Position numbers and translations under genes: made by a program
NCBI RefSeq assembly: GCF_026340095.1
Contig: NZ_JAPEPO010000001.1
Location: forward strand, 6,794,001 to 6,858,000
Source of the DNA: Streptomyces sp. NBC_01446
Lineage (GTDB): Bacteria; Actinomycetota; Actinomycetes; Streptomycetales; Streptomycetaceae
Length of the DNA stretch: 64,000 nt
Direction of reading: 5' to 3'
In this document: in pieces, positions 17,230 through 25,531 of the stretch
How the letters are laid out: each line of letters begins with the position of its first letter
Position numbering within the stretch: position 1 is the stretch's first letter
The notes under the pieces: model-generated
Databases searched by the model: none
What the model was told of the DNA's origin: nothing
What the model saw: the letters and a program-made list of their open reading frames with translations, nothing else

Positions 17230-18409
17230 CCTCGGCCTGCTTCGTCCGCGTGCGGTCCCCCGTGCGCAGCACCCCCGCGAACACCGCGAGCCCGCACGCC
17301 AGGAACGTCACCAGGCCGAACGACACCACCAGGCTCGTCGCGTCGGCGACCGTCCCGATCGCGGAGGGCGCGACGAGCCCCGAGGTGTACGTGATCGTCG
17401 CGACGCCCGCGATGGCCTGGCTCGGATTCGGTCCGCTGCGCCCCGCCGCCGCGAAGGCGAGCGGCACGACCACCGCGATCCCGAGGCCCATCAGGCCGAA
17501 ACCGGCCATCGCGACCGCCGGGTTCGGCGCCACCACCACGAGCAGTCCGCCGAGCGCGGCGCCGACCCCGCCCACCCGCACGGTGCGCACCGCGCCGAAC
17601 CGGTCCACGATCCTGTCGCCGGCGAGCCGCGCCACGGCCATCGTCAGCGTGAACGCGGTGGTGCACGCTGCCGCGAGTCCGGCGGACGTGTCGAGGACGT
17701 CCCGCAGATAGACCGCCGACCAGTCCAGGCTCGCCCCCTCGGCGAAGACGGCACAGAAGCCGACCGCGCCGATCAGCAGCGCCGACCTGGGCGGCAGCGC
17801 GAAGCGCGGCGGCGGCTCCTCGTCCTCCGTGGGGCGCAGGTCCAGCACGCCGCCGCACGCGATGAGGCCCACGACCGTCAGGGTCGCCGCGGCGAGCAGA
17901 TGGTGCAGACGCGCGTCGGAGCCGAGGTGCGCGGCCAGCGTGCCGGCCGCCGAACCGATGAGGGCGCCCACGCTCCACATGCCGTGCAGGCTCGACATGA
18001 TCGACCGGTCGAGGCGGTTCTCGACCTCGACGCCCAGTGCGTTCATTGCCACGTCCGACATGCCCGCCGTGGCGCCGTACGCGAACAGCGTCACGCACAG
18101 CACGACCAGATTCGGCGCGAGTGAGGGCAGGATCAGCGCGAGCGTCCACAGGGCGAGCAGGCCGCGCAGCGCCGTGCGCGCGCCGAACCGGTGGCTCACC
18201 CAGCCCGCGAGCGGCATCGCCACCGAGGCGCCGAGCGCGGGGAAGGCGAGCGCGATACCGAGCTGGCCCGCGCTGACCCCCGCGTGGTCCTGGATCCAGG
18301 GCACCCGGGTCGCGAAGGACCCGGTGACCGCTCCATGGACGCAGAAGACGGTCGCGACCGCATAGCGTGCGCGCTTCAACTCCCTTGCCCCGTAACCGAC
18401 TTCGCTCAT
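17189..18409 (-). CDS. MFS transporter, divergent from a ROK regulator
   Basis: 406 aa with about twelve membrane segments. AVTGSFATRVPWIQDHAGVS, the motif-A-like GWVSHRFGARTALR, GMSDVAMNALGVEVENRLDR and SSLHGMWSVGALIGSAAG place it in the YbjJ-type branch of the major facilitator superfamily. The substrate is unknown; the divergent ROK regulator suggests a sugar-related compound. The ATG at 18409 starts 142 bases from the ROK gene, and the operator-like repeat between them probably controls both. Confidence 0.87.
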   Translation of the reverse strand: MSEVGYGARELKRARYAVATVFCVHGAVTGSFATRVPWIQDHAGVSAGQLGIALAFPALGASVAMPLAGWVSHRFGARTALRGLLALWTLALILPSLAPNLVVLCVTLFAYGATAGMSDVAMNALGVEVENRLDRSIMSSLHGMWSVGALIGSAAGTLAAHLGSDARLHHLLAAATLTVVGLIACGGVLDLRPTEDEEPPPRFALPPRSALLIGAVGFCAVFAEGASLDWSAVYLRDVLDTSAGLAAACTTAFTLTMAVARLAGDRIVDRFGAVRTVRVGGVGAALGGLLVVVAPNPAVAMAGFGLMGLGIAVVVPLAFAAAGRSGPNPSQAIAGVATITYTSGLVAPSAIGTVADATSLVVSFGLVTFLACGLAVFAGVLRTGDRTRTKQAEVSPASAGAHGQGS

Positions 18410-18454
18410 CCGGCGTGACCCTCCCGATACCGTCCCCAGGCTGCTGGCGTAAAC

Positions 18455-18475
18455 TATCAGGAACCCTGCCTGATA
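18455..18475. promoter_or_regulatory. Operator between the MFS and ROK genes
   Basis: TATCAGG and CCTGATA form perfect 7-bp arms around a 7-base spacer, in the only intergenic gap between the divergent genes. It is the probable binding site of the ROK protein. Confidence 0.65.
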
Positions 18476-18550
18476 AATAGCCGGTTTCCCACCGGTCTCC
18501 CTGTACGGCCCCGGCCCCGGCAGCGAAGGCGATCTGGAAGGATCCGCGCC

Positions 18551-19741
18551 ATGCCCGCATCACCGAGTACCGCCAGGGCCATCAACGACCGGCTCGCGCT
18601 GCGCCTCCTCCAGAGCGAAGGCCCCCTGACAGCCGGGCAGTTGAAAGAGCGCACCGGCCTGTCCCGGCCCTCCGTCGCCGACCTCGTCGAGCGGCTCACG
18701 GCCCAGGGCCTGATCGAGGTCGTCGGCGAAGCCGGCGCCCAGCGCCGCGGCCCCAACGCCAAACTCCACGGGATCGTCTCCGGGCTCGCCCATCTCGCCG
18801 CGCTGGACGTCCGCACGGAGGGCGTCACCCTCACCGTCGCCGACCTCGTGGGCACCGTCCTCGCCGAGGCGTCCGCGCCCATCGACGGCGAGGAGGGCAC
18901 CGGCCCCGCTGTCGAACGGGCCGTCGCCCTGGTCGAGCGCACCGCCAAGGAGGCGGGCGCCGAGCCCCTGCACACCGTGGGAATCGGCGCCCCCGGCCTC
19001 ATCGACCCCGTCACCGGTGAACTCCGCGACTCGTCGGGCCTGCCCGAGTGGCACCGCCGCCTCGTCGCCGCCCTCCATGAACGCCTGCCGGCCCGCGTCC
19101 TGGTGGAGAACGAGACCAACCTCGCCGCCCTCGCCGAACAGCGCGACGGCGCCGCCCGCGACCGCGACACGTTCGCCCTGCTCTGGCTGGGCCACGGCAT
19201 CGGTGCCGCGGTCGTCCTCGACGGCGTCCTGCGCCGCGGGGCCTCCGGCGGCACCGGCGAGATCGGTTTCCTGCCCGTGCCGGGCACGGCGGGACTGCCG
19301 TCCGCGACCGGGTGCGACGGAGGCTTCCACTCGCTGGCCGGATCCGCCGCCATCGCCGAACTCGCCCGCGCCCACGGCCTGGTGGGCCGCACCGCCGCAC
19401 CGGGGGAGCCGGCCGCCGCGGCGCTCGTCCGCGAAGCGGTACGGGCGGAGCCCGGGACGCCCGCAGCCCGCTTCCTCGACGCACTCGCCGACCGGCTCGT
19501 CCTCGGGGCCGCCTCCGTCGTCGCCGTCCTCGACCCCGGCTGCCTCGTTCTGGGCGGTGAGGTCGGCCGCGCGGGAGGCGACCGCCTCGCGACCCTGGTC
19601 GCCACCCGCCTCGCCGCCATGTCCCCCCTGCCCACCGAGGTACGGGCCGGCGCCCTCGGCGGCGCCGCGGTGCTGCGGGGAGCGCTGCTGATGGCGCGGG
19701 ACGGGGCGCAGGACGACCTCTTCGCGCCGACGGACCGCTGA
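18551..19741 (+). CDS. ROK family transcriptional regulator
   Basis: 396 aa. A winged helix-turn-helix (GPLTAGQLKERTGLSRPSVA then DLVERLTAQGLIEVV) precedes a ROK sugar-kinase-like domain with GIGAPGLIDPVTGEL, VENETNLAALAEQRDGA, LWLGHGIGAAVVLDG and GASGGTGEIGFLP. The ROK zinc motif (CxCGxxGCxE in active kinases) is degenerate (TGCDGGFHS), so it is unlikely to phosphorylate sugars and probably only senses one. It is divergent from the MFS gene and likely represses it and itself. Confidence 0.9.
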   Translation: MPASPSTARAINDRLALRLLQSEGPLTAGQLKERTGLSRPSVADLVERLTAQGLIEVVGEAGAQRRGPNAKLHGIVSGLAHLAALDVRTEGVTLTVADLVGTVLAEASAPIDGEEGTGPAVERAVALVERTAKEAGAEPLHTVGIGAPGLIDPVTGELRDSSGLPEWHRRLVAALHERLPARVLVENETNLAALAEQRDGAARDRDTFALLWLGHGIGAAVVLDGVLRRGASGGTGEIGFLPVPGTAGLPSATGCDGGFHSLAGSAAIAELARAHGLVGRTAAPGEPAAAALVREAVRAEPGTPAARFLDALADRLVLGAASVVAVLDPGCLVLGGEVGRAGGDRLATLVATRLAAMSPLPTEVRAGALGGAAVLRGALLMARDGAQDDLFAPTDR

Positions 19742-19761
19742 ACCCCGCGCACGGTCCCGGG

Positions 19762-20508
19762 TCAGCTGGCGGGGAACCGCCGCGCGAGGAACTCCTCGAA
19801 CGTGCCCTTGCCCACGGCCCGTTCGGGCGTCAGATGCCCGCCGCCCCGCATGCCCTTGTAGGCCTTCCCGGCCAGGCGGACCTCGAGGAGCCGCCGGCGC
19901 CGACCGCTCGCCCGCAGGTAGGCGCGGGCCAGATCCGACGCCGTCCGCACCGCCGGACCACCCATGTCCGCCACGCGTCCCGCAGGTTCGCCGGTCGCCA
20001 ACTCCGCCAGGCGGTCGGCCACTTCGGCGACCTCGACGGGCTGGTCGGCGACCCCCGCCGGAAGGAGCATCACCGGCAGCTTGGCCAGCGCCTGAAGGCC
20101 CTGGAACACCAGGTCGTGGAACTGCGTCGTGCGAAGCACCGTCCAGCCGAGCCCCGACCCCTCGATCAGCTTCTCGACCGCGAGCTTGGCCTTGTAGTAG
20201 CCGAGCGGCACCCGGTCCACGCCCACGATCGAGATGTACAGCAGATGCGGCACATCGGCCCGCCGCGCCGCCTCGATCAGATGCCCTGCCGCCTTCTCGT
20301 CACCGCCGCGCGGCGTGCTCGCGCAGTGCACGATCGCGTCCACGCCCGCGACGGCCTCGTCCAGCCCGGCCCCGCCCTCCCGCAGGTCCACCGCGTACGG
20401 CCGCGCATGCCGGCTGAGCACCCGCACCTCGTGCCCGTCCCCGCGCAACCGCTCGGCGACGAGACTGCCGAGGGTCCCCGTGCCGCCGGTCACCAGGATC
20501 GTGGTCAT
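19762..20508 (-). CDS. NAD(P)-binding SDR (NmrA-like epimerase), ECF41 target
   Basis: 248 aa atypical short-chain dehydrogenase. The nucleotide-binding motif is ILVTGGTGTLGSLVAERL at the N-terminus, with IVHCAST, YYKAKLAVEKLIEGSGLGWT and VLRTTQFHDL. It lacks the usual YxxxK pair at standard spacing but has YYKAK. Genes of this type are the commonest partner and target of ECF41 sigma factors, and the sigma factor gene lies directly upstream on the same strand. An ECF41-like -35 motif is found in the gap. Confidence 0.85.
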   Translation of the reverse strand: MTTILVTGGTGTLGSLVAERLRGDGHEVRVLSRHARPYAVDLREGGAGLDEAVAGVDAIVHCASTPRGGDEKAAGHLIEAARRADVPHLLYISIVGVDRVPLGYYKAKLAVEKLIEGSGLGWTVLRTTQFHDLVFQGLQALAKLPVMLLPAGVADQPVEVAEVADRLAELATGEPAGRVADMGGPAVRTASDLARAYLRASGRRRRLLEVRLAGKAYKGMRGGGHLTPERAVGKGTFEEFLARRFPAS

Positions 20509-20588
20509 CGCAGTTCAGCTCCTTCGCACCCAGGACGCTCCCCGGTGGAATGTCCCTCGCCCGCTCAGAACCGGCGACAGCCCGAGAA

Positions 20589-20595
20589 TGTGACA
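20589..20595 (-). promoter_or_regulatory. ECF41-type -35 motif before the SDR gene
   Basis: On the minus strand the exact heptamer TGTCACA stands 80 bases before the SDR start. TGTCACA is the -35 consensus reported for ECF41 promoters. I do not see a convincing CGTC -10 at the expected distance, so the call is tentative. Confidence 0.45.
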
Positions 20596-20611
20596 GCGCC
20601 CGCGGGACGGC

Positions 20612-21493
20612 TCAGGAACGCGCCAGCTGACGCCCCACGAACACCAGCTTGTCGGGGTTCATGACGGCCCGCATCTGTGCGATCAGCCCGCCGCGTACCT
20701 CGAACGAGACGACCCCGACGAGCACGTCGCCCACCCACGCCACGAGCGCGGGCGCGCCGTTGATCTGCGACACGGTGAAGTCGAGACCCGCCCGCACGGA
20801 CCCGCCGGCCAGGAATCGCAGAACCTTCTCGCGCCCGAGAATCGGCCGCCGGGCCGCGGTGACCTTGCCGCCCCCGTCCGCCCACCAGGTCACATCGGCC
20901 GCGAGCAGCCTCTCCAGACCGGCGACATCGCCCTCACGGGCCGCCGCCACGAACGAGTCGATCAGCCCACGCCGGACCTCGGGCGTGGGCTCGAACCTGG
21001 CCTCCTCAGCCGCGACACGATCCACTGCCCGCCGGTACAGCTGACGGCAGTTGGCCTCACCCAGGTCGAGCACCCCGGCGATCTCCCGATACCTGTACGC
21101 GAACGCCTCCCGCAGCACATAGACCGCTCGCTCCGCCGGGCTCAGCCGTTCGAGCAGCACCAGAAGGGCGGTCGAGACGGCGTCGCGCCGCTCCGCCGAC
21201 TCCAGTGGGCCGAGGGTGCCGTCCGAGGTGAGCACGGGCTCCGGCAGCCACGGCCCCGCGTACCGCTCGCGCTGCGCCCTGGCCGAGGTGAGCCGGTTGA
21301 GACAGAGGTTCGTGACCACCTTCGCGAGCCAGGCGGCCGGCCGGCCGATCGCGCCCCGGTCCGCGCCGCTCCATCGCAGATACGCGTCCTGCACCGTGTC
21401 CTCGGCCTCCTCGGCCGAACCGAGCATCCGATACGCGAGCCCGAACATGCGCGGACGGTGGGACTCGAACTCGTCGGCGGTTGCGATCGTCAC
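20612..21493 (-). CDS. ECF41-type RNA polymerase sigma factor (SigJ-like)
   Basis: 293 aa from GTG at 21493. Region 2 is FESHRPRMFGLAYRMLGSAE followed by DAYLRW, region 4 is LSPAERAVYVLREAFAYRYR then EIAGVLDLGEANCRQLYRRA, and a SnoaL-like domain forms the C-terminal ~120 residues. Both ECF41 hallmarks are present: WLPEP in the linker and DGGGK (WWADGGGKV) in the extension. In ECF41 the fused domain, not an anti-sigma factor, controls activity. The SDR gene downstream on the same strand is the expected target. Confidence 0.92.
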   Translation of the reverse strand: MTIATADEFESHRPRMFGLAYRMLGSAEEAEDTVQDAYLRWSGADRGAIGRPAAWLAKVVTNLCLNRLTSARAQRERYAGPWLPEPVLTSDGTLGPLESAERRDAVSTALLVLLERLSPAERAVYVLREAFAYRYREIAGVLDLGEANCRQLYRRAVDRVAAEEARFEPTPEVRRGLIDSFVAAAREGDVAGLERLLAADVTWWADGGGKVTAARRPILGREKVLRFLAGGSVRAGLDFTVSQINGAPALVAWVGDVLVGVVSFEVRGGLIAQMRAVMNPDKLVFVGRQLARS

Positions 21494-21625
21494 GCTCTTA
21501 CCCTGGCAGAGGCGACCGCCCGGAACGCTGCGCGAGTCCACGCACACGGCCTGTGAGCCAGCCCACAGGCGATCACCCGTTTGGCCCACGCGTGGACGTG
21601 GCACACTGGCCCTGTACCAGAAGCA

Positions 21626-21752
21626 GCGCACTCCGGGGTCGGTGAAAGTCCGAACCGGCGGTTACAGTCCGCGACCCGGTCGCTTCCAGCGGCCGGTTGA
21701 CCAGGTGAAATTCCTGGACCGACGGTTAAAGTCCGGATGGGAGGCAGTGCGC
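21626..21752 (+). ncRNA. FMN riboswitch (RFN element)
   Basis: The conserved RFN blocks are in order: GGGGTCGGTGAAAGTCCGAA, CCGGCGGTTACAGTCCGCGA, CAGGTGAAATTCCTGG, CCGACGGTTAAAGTCCGGAT and GGGAGGCAGTG. The closing P1 stem is GCGCACT (21626-21632) with AGTGCGC (21746-21752). FMN binding normally turns off riboflavin genes, and ribE begins 305 bases downstream. The expression platform is discussed with the leader ORF. Confidence 0.97.
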
Positions 21753-21848
21753 GGCGGGCGGGCATTCGTGCGCGCCGCCGTCTGTTTCGACTTGTCCTCA
21801 GGGACAGGTCTCATTCGGCGTCGTCCTCGGTGTTCTCGCCCGTACGTT

Positions 21849-21868
21849 CTGTCGCCCTATCGCGACAG
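21849..21868 (+). other. Small hairpin in the rib leader
   Basis: CTGTCGC / GCGACAG form a perfect 7-bp stem with a 6-base loop, 28 bases before the ribosome site of the leader ORF. Its role is unknown; it may belong to the riboswitch expression platform. Confidence 0.35.
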
Positions 21869-21906
21869 TGCCCCGGAGTCCGTGCCCGAAGAGGCAGGAG
21901 GACCCG

Positions 21907-22056
21907 GTGGCCACCACTTCCGTAGTGCCCGCCCGGCGAGCAGCCGTGCGCCCGCGCGCGTCCTTCGCTCCTTCAGGAATCCCCGCCGGCCCTGAGGCGT
22001 TGCGCCTCACTGCCGCCCTTGTCGGCCCCGCGGCCCCTGCAGCGAAGGAGCACTGA
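21907..22056 (+). CDS. Putative 49-aa leader ORF between riboswitch and ribE
   Basis: GTG at 21907 is preceded by a consensus AGGAGG (21896-21901) at five bases. The frame stays open for 49 codons and stops at TGA 22054-22056, one base before the ribE GTG. The peptide (start MATTSVVPARRAAVRPRA, end PAAPAAKEH) is Ala/Pro/Arg-rich with no domain I recognise. The strong ribosome site and exact coupling to ribE suggest it is translated and may regulate ribE. Its third-position G/C bias is weaker than in neighbouring genes, so it may be regulatory only. Confidence 0.5.
   Translation: MATTSVVPARRAAVRPRASFAPSGIPAGPEALRLTAALVGPAAPAAKEH
21967..22051 (+). promoter_or_regulatory. Possible sequestering pair for the ribE ribosome site
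   Basis: GCTCCTTC at 21967-21974 is perfectly complementary to GAAGGAGC at 22044-22051, which is the ribE ribosome site. The 69-base loop holds a further hairpin, GAGGCG-TTG-CGCCTC at 21994-22008. The upstream arm lies inside the leader ORF, so ribosomes reading that ORF would open the pair. Confidence 0.4.
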
Positions 22057-22057
22057 A

Positions 22058-22666
22058 GTGTTCACCGGAATCGTCGAAGAGCTGGGCGAGATCACTGCCG
22101 TCGAGGAACTCGGCGACGCCTCCCGCTTCAGGCTGCGCGGCCCCGTCGTCACCGAAGGGGCCCGCCACGGCGACTCCATCGCCGTCAACGGCGTCTGTCT
22201 GACGGTCGTGGAGCACGAGGGCGACGAGTTCACCGCCGATGTCATGGCGGAGACCCTCGACCGGTCCAGCCTCGGCGCCCTCGCGGTCGGCTCCCGGGTC
22301 AACCTGGAGCGCCCCACCGCTGTCGGCGCGCGCCTCGGTGGACACATCGTGCAGGGACACGTCGACGGCACGGGCAGCATCGTCGAGCGCAAGCCGTCGG
22401 AGAACTGGGAGATCGTCAAGGTCTCGCTCCCGGCGCACCTCGCGCGCTACGTCGTCGAGAAGGGCTCCATCACCGTCGACGGAGTGAGCCTCACGGTCGT
22501 CGACGCGGGCCCCGACTACTTCACCATCAGCCTGATCCCCACCACCCTCGCCCTGACCACGCTCGGCCTGAAGCAGGCCGGCGACCCGGTCAACCTCGAG
22601 GTCGACGTCATCGCCAAGTACGTCGAGCGGCTGCTCGGCGACCGTGCCCAGGAGGCCACCAAGTGA
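22058..22666 (+). CDS. ribE: Riboflavin synthase, alpha chain
   Basis: 202 aa made of two lumazine-binding repeats. The first starts MFTGIVEELGEITAVEEL with the invariant MFTGI (GTG start), has SIAVNGVCLTVV, and the second has SITVDGVSLTVVDAGPDYFT and GDPVNLEVDVIAKY. The trimeric enzyme dismutates 6,7-dimethyl-8-ribityllumazine to riboflavin. AAGGAG lies seven bases before the GTG. First gene of the FMN-riboswitch-controlled operon; its stop overlaps the ribM start (GTGA). Confidence 0.97.
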   Translation: MFTGIVEELGEITAVEELGDASRFRLRGPVVTEGARHGDSIAVNGVCLTVVEHEGDEFTADVMAETLDRSSLGALAVGSRVNLERPTAVGARLGGHIVQGHVDGTGSIVERKPSENWEIVKVSLPAHLARYVVEKGSITVDGVSLTVVDAGPDYFTISLIPTTLALTTLGLKQAGDPVNLEVDVIAKYVERLLGDRAQEATK

Positions 22667-23313
22667 GCCTGAACTGGCTGAACTCCGAGGCGTTCACGCT
22701 CTTCGGCCAGCACATCATGTGGTCCGACATGATCGGCAACACCGTCGGTCTGGTCGCCCTCGCGCTCGGCTGGCGCCGCTCGATCTGGACCTGGCCCGCG
22801 CAGCTCGTCTCCGGCCTCATCCTCCTCACGGCCTTCGCGACCGCCCACCTCTCGGGCAGCGCGGGCAAGCAGCTCGTGGTCATCGTCGTCGCCGGGTGGG
22901 GCTGGTGGCAGTGGAACCGCGGCAAGGGGCAGGCCCAGGACGGCTCCCTCGCCGTCCGGTTCGCCACCTGGCGCGAGCGCGGCTACCTGCTGGGCGCCGC
23001 CGCACTCGGCACCCTGGCGGTCGGCGGCCTGTTCACCGCTTTCCCCACGCTTTCGTGGGACCCCTGGCCGGACGCGTACATCTTCGTCGGCACGATCGTC
23101 GCCATGTACGCCCAGGCGCGCGGCATGGTCGAGTTCTGGTTCGCCTGGCTGCTCGTCGACCTGGTGGGCGTACCGCTGAACTTCGCCAACGGATTCGCCT
23201 TCTCCGGTTTCGTCTACGTGATCTACGGCGCGCTCGTCCTGTGGGGCATGCGCGACTGGTGGCTGCGGTCCCGCTCGGCCTCGCAGCCCGCCCTGGAAGG
23301 AGCACCGGCATGA
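22663..23313 (+). CDS. ribM: Riboflavin transporter RibM (PnuX), PnuC family
   Basis: 216 aa with about seven membrane segments and the PnuC fold: WSDMIGNTVGLVALALGW, VIVVAGWGWWQWNRGKGQ, VEFWFAWLLVDLVGVPLNFA and YVIYGALVLWGMRDWW. PnuC itself carries nicotinamide riboside, but actinobacterial members inside rib operons (RibM/PnuX of Streptomyces davaonensis and Corynebacterium) are riboflavin facilitators, and the operon position supports that here. The GTG at 22663 overlaps the ribE stop, and its own stop overlaps the ribBA start. Confidence 0.92.
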   Translation: MSLNWLNSEAFTLFGQHIMWSDMIGNTVGLVALALGWRRSIWTWPAQLVSGLILLTAFATAHLSGSAGKQLVVIVVAGWGWWQWNRGKGQAQDGSLAVRFATWRERGYLLGAAALGTLAVGGLFTAFPTLSWDPWPDAYIFVGTIVAMYAQARGMVEFWFAWLLVDLVGVPLNFANGFAFSGFVYVIYGALVLWGMRDWWLRSRSASQPALEGAPA

Positions 23314-24608
23314 CCACGGCACCCGTCTGGTACAGCACCTCGCACGACGAGGACACCTCGGACCTGTCGCTCGACCCCGTCGAGCAGGCGATCCGCGACA
23401 TCGCGAACGGCCGGCCCGTCGTGGTCGTCGACGACGAGGACCGCGAGAACGAGGGCGACCTCGTCATCGCGGCCGAGAAGGCCACCCCCGAGATCGTCGC
23501 CTTCATGATGAGCGAGTGCCGCGGCCTGATCTGCGCTCCCATGGAGAACGACGAGCTGGAGCGCCTCCAGCTGCCGCAGATGGTCGAGAACAACACCGAG
23601 TCGATGCGCACCGCCTTCACGGTCTCCGTCGACGCGGGCCCCGCGCACGGCGTGACCACCGGCATCTCCGCCGCCGACCGCGCCACCACGCTCCAGCTCC
23701 TGGCCGGCGGCACCGCCGAGGCCGGCGACTTCGTGCGGCCGGGCCACATCTTCCCGCTGCGCGCCAAAGCCGGCGGTGTCCTGGTCAGGAACGGCCACAC
23801 CGAGGCCGCCGTCGACCTCGCCCGGCTCGCGGGCCTGCGCCCCGCCGGCGCGATCGTCGAGATCGCGGGCGAGGACGGCACGATGCTGCGCCTGCCCGAG
23901 CTCATCCCGTTCGCCCGCAAGCACGGCCTGACGATCATCTCCATCGAGGACCTGATCGCCTACCGCCGTTCCTCCGAGCCGACGGTCCGCCGCGAGGCCG
24001 AGGTCAATCTGCCCACCGCCTTCGGCGACTTCACCGCGTACGGCTACCGCTCCACGGTCGACGGTGTCGAGCATGTCGCCCTCGTCCACGGCGAGATCGG
24101 CGACGGCGACGACGTCCTCGTGCGGGTCCACTCCGAATGCCTCACCGGAGATGTCTTCCACTCGCTGCGCTGCGACTGCGGCCCCCAGCTGGAGGAGTCG
24201 ATGCGGCGCATCACCGAGGAGGGGCGCGGCATCGTCGTCTACCTGCGCGGCCACGAGGGACGCGGCATCGGCCTGCTCTCCAAGCTGCGCGCCTACGAGC
24301 TCCAGGAGCGCGGCCGCGACACGCTGGACGCCAACCTGGAACTGGGCCTTCCGGCCGACTCGCGGGACTACGCGGCGGGCGCCCAGATCCTCGAGGACCT
24401 CGGCGTGCGCGGCCTGCGCCTGCTGACCAACAACCCGGACAAGACCGACGCGCTCCTGCGGCACGGCCTCAAGGTCGTCGCCCGCGAGTCCATGCCGGTC
24501 CAGGCGGGCGAGCACAACCTCCGTTACCTGCGCACCAAGCGGGACCGGATGGGCCACGACCTGCCCTGGCTGGACGCCCCCGCGTCCACGACCTGCGCGA
24601 GCCAGTAG
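23310..24608 (+). CDS. ribBA: Bifunctional DHBP synthase / GTP cyclohydrolase II
   Basis: 432 aa. The N-terminal half is 3,4-dihydroxy-2-butanone-4-phosphate synthase: VVVVDDEDRENEGDLVIAAE, TGISAADRATT, and RPGHIFPLRAKAGGVLVR with the catalytic His. The C-terminal half is GTP cyclohydrolase II with the zinc cysteines in SECLTGDVFHSLRCDCGPQL, GRGIVVYLRGHEGRGIGLL, and LTNNPDKTDALLRHGLKVV. It supplies both entry substrates of riboflavin synthesis. The ATG overlaps the ribM stop (ATGA) and AAGGAG is present. Confidence 0.97.
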   Translation: MTTAPVWYSTSHDEDTSDLSLDPVEQAIRDIANGRPVVVVDDEDRENEGDLVIAAEKATPEIVAFMMSECRGLICAPMENDELERLQLPQMVENNTESMRTAFTVSVDAGPAHGVTTGISAADRATTLQLLAGGTAEAGDFVRPGHIFPLRAKAGGVLVRNGHTEAAVDLARLAGLRPAGAIVEIAGEDGTMLRLPELIPFARKHGLTIISIEDLIAYRRSSEPTVRREAEVNLPTAFGDFTAYGYRSTVDGVEHVALVHGEIGDGDDVLVRVHSECLTGDVFHSLRCDCGPQLEESMRRITEEGRGIVVYLRGHEGRGIGLLSKLRAYELQERGRDTLDANLELGLPADSRDYAAGAQILEDLGVRGLRLLTNNPDKTDALLRHGLKVVARESMPVQAGEHNLRYLRTKRDRMGHDLPWLDAPASTTCASQ

Positions 24609-24675
24609 CCCGTACCCCCCTTCAGAACACACACCGAACACCGAACACAGCACCACACGAGCACTGAGGAGCAAC

Positions 24676-25161
24676 GTGAGTGGCAAGGGCGCACCCGAAC
24701 TGTCCGTACGCAACTGCGGTGACCTGCGCGTCGCCGTCATCGCGGCGCAGTGGCACGAGAAGGTGATGGACGGCCTCGTGGACGGCGCCCTGCGCGCCCT
24801 GCACGAGCTCGGCATCGACGAGCCGACCCTTCTCCGGGTCCCGGGCAGCTTCGAACTCCCCGTCGTCGCCAAGGTCCTCGCGGGCCGCGGCTACGACGCG
24901 ATCGTCGCCCTCGGCGTCGTCATCCGGGGCGGCACCCCGCACTTCGAGTACGTGTGCCAGGGCGTCACCATGGGGCTCACCCAGGTCACCATCGACACCG
25001 GCGTCCCCGTCGGCTTCGGCGTGCTGACCTGTGACACCGAGGAGCAGGCCCTCGACCGCGCCGGAATCGAGGGCTCGAACGAGGACAAGGGCCACGAGGC
25101 CGTCACGGCGGCCGTCGCCACGGCGGCCACACTGCGCTCGGTCAGCGAACCCTGGCGCTGA
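24676..25161 (+). CDS. ribH: 6,7-dimethyl-8-ribityllumazine synthase
   Basis: 161 aa. Visible motifs are RVAVIAAQWHEKVMDGLVDG, VPGSFELPVVAKVLA, IVALGVVIRGGTPHFEYVCQ with the catalytic His, and PVGFGVLTCDTEEQALDRAG. It condenses the ribBA product with aminouracil. GTG at 24676 with GAGGAG just upstream. The 67-base gap after ribBA carries short ACACCGAACA-like repeats of unclear use. It is the last riboflavin gene; hisE follows after 35 bases. Confidence 0.97.
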   Translation: MSGKGAPELSVRNCGDLRVAVIAAQWHEKVMDGLVDGALRALHELGIDEPTLLRVPGSFELPVVAKVLAGRGYDAIVALGVVIRGGTPHFEYVCQGVTMGLTQVTIDTGVPVGFGVLTCDTEEQALDRAGIEGSNEDKGHEAVTAAVATAATLRSVSEPWR

Positions 25162-25196
25162 GTGGCCGGGCGGAACCCCGTAGTCTTAGGACCATC

Positions 25197-25469
25197 ATGG
25201 CGAACAAAACCTTCGAAGAGCTCTTCGCCGAGCTTCAGCTCAAGGCCAAGAACGGCGACCCCGCGACGTCCCGCACCGCCGAACTGGTGGACAAGGGCGT
25301 TCATGCCATCGGCAAGAAGGTCGTCGAGGAGGCCGCCGAAGTCTGGATGGCAGCCGAGCACGAGGGCAAGGAGGCCGCTGCCGAGGAGATCTCGCAGCTG
25401 CTGTACCACGTCCAGGTGATGATGGTCGCCCGGGGAATCTCCCTCGACGACGTCTACGCCCACCTCTAG
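25197..25469 (+). CDS. hisE: Phosphoribosyl-ATP pyrophosphatase
   Basis: 90 aa MazG-like protein, normal length for stand-alone HisE. KTFEELFAELQLKAKNGDP is followed by GKKVVEEAAEVWMAAEHEGK with the Mg-binding EExxE helix, and EEISQLLYHVQVMMVARGIS. It hydrolyses PR-ATP to PR-AMP in histidine synthesis. Its position between ribH and hisG suggests read-through from the riboflavin operon. Confidence 0.96.
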   Translation: MANKTFEELFAELQLKAKNGDPATSRTAELVDKGVHAIGKKVVEEAAEVWMAAEHEGKEAAAEEISQLLYHVQVMMVARGISLDDVYAHL

Positions 25470-25531
25470 AGCCGGCGTCAAGTTCCCACTCGCACGTCAC
25501 ACCCCTCTTGAACGCAAAGGAATCCGACCTC

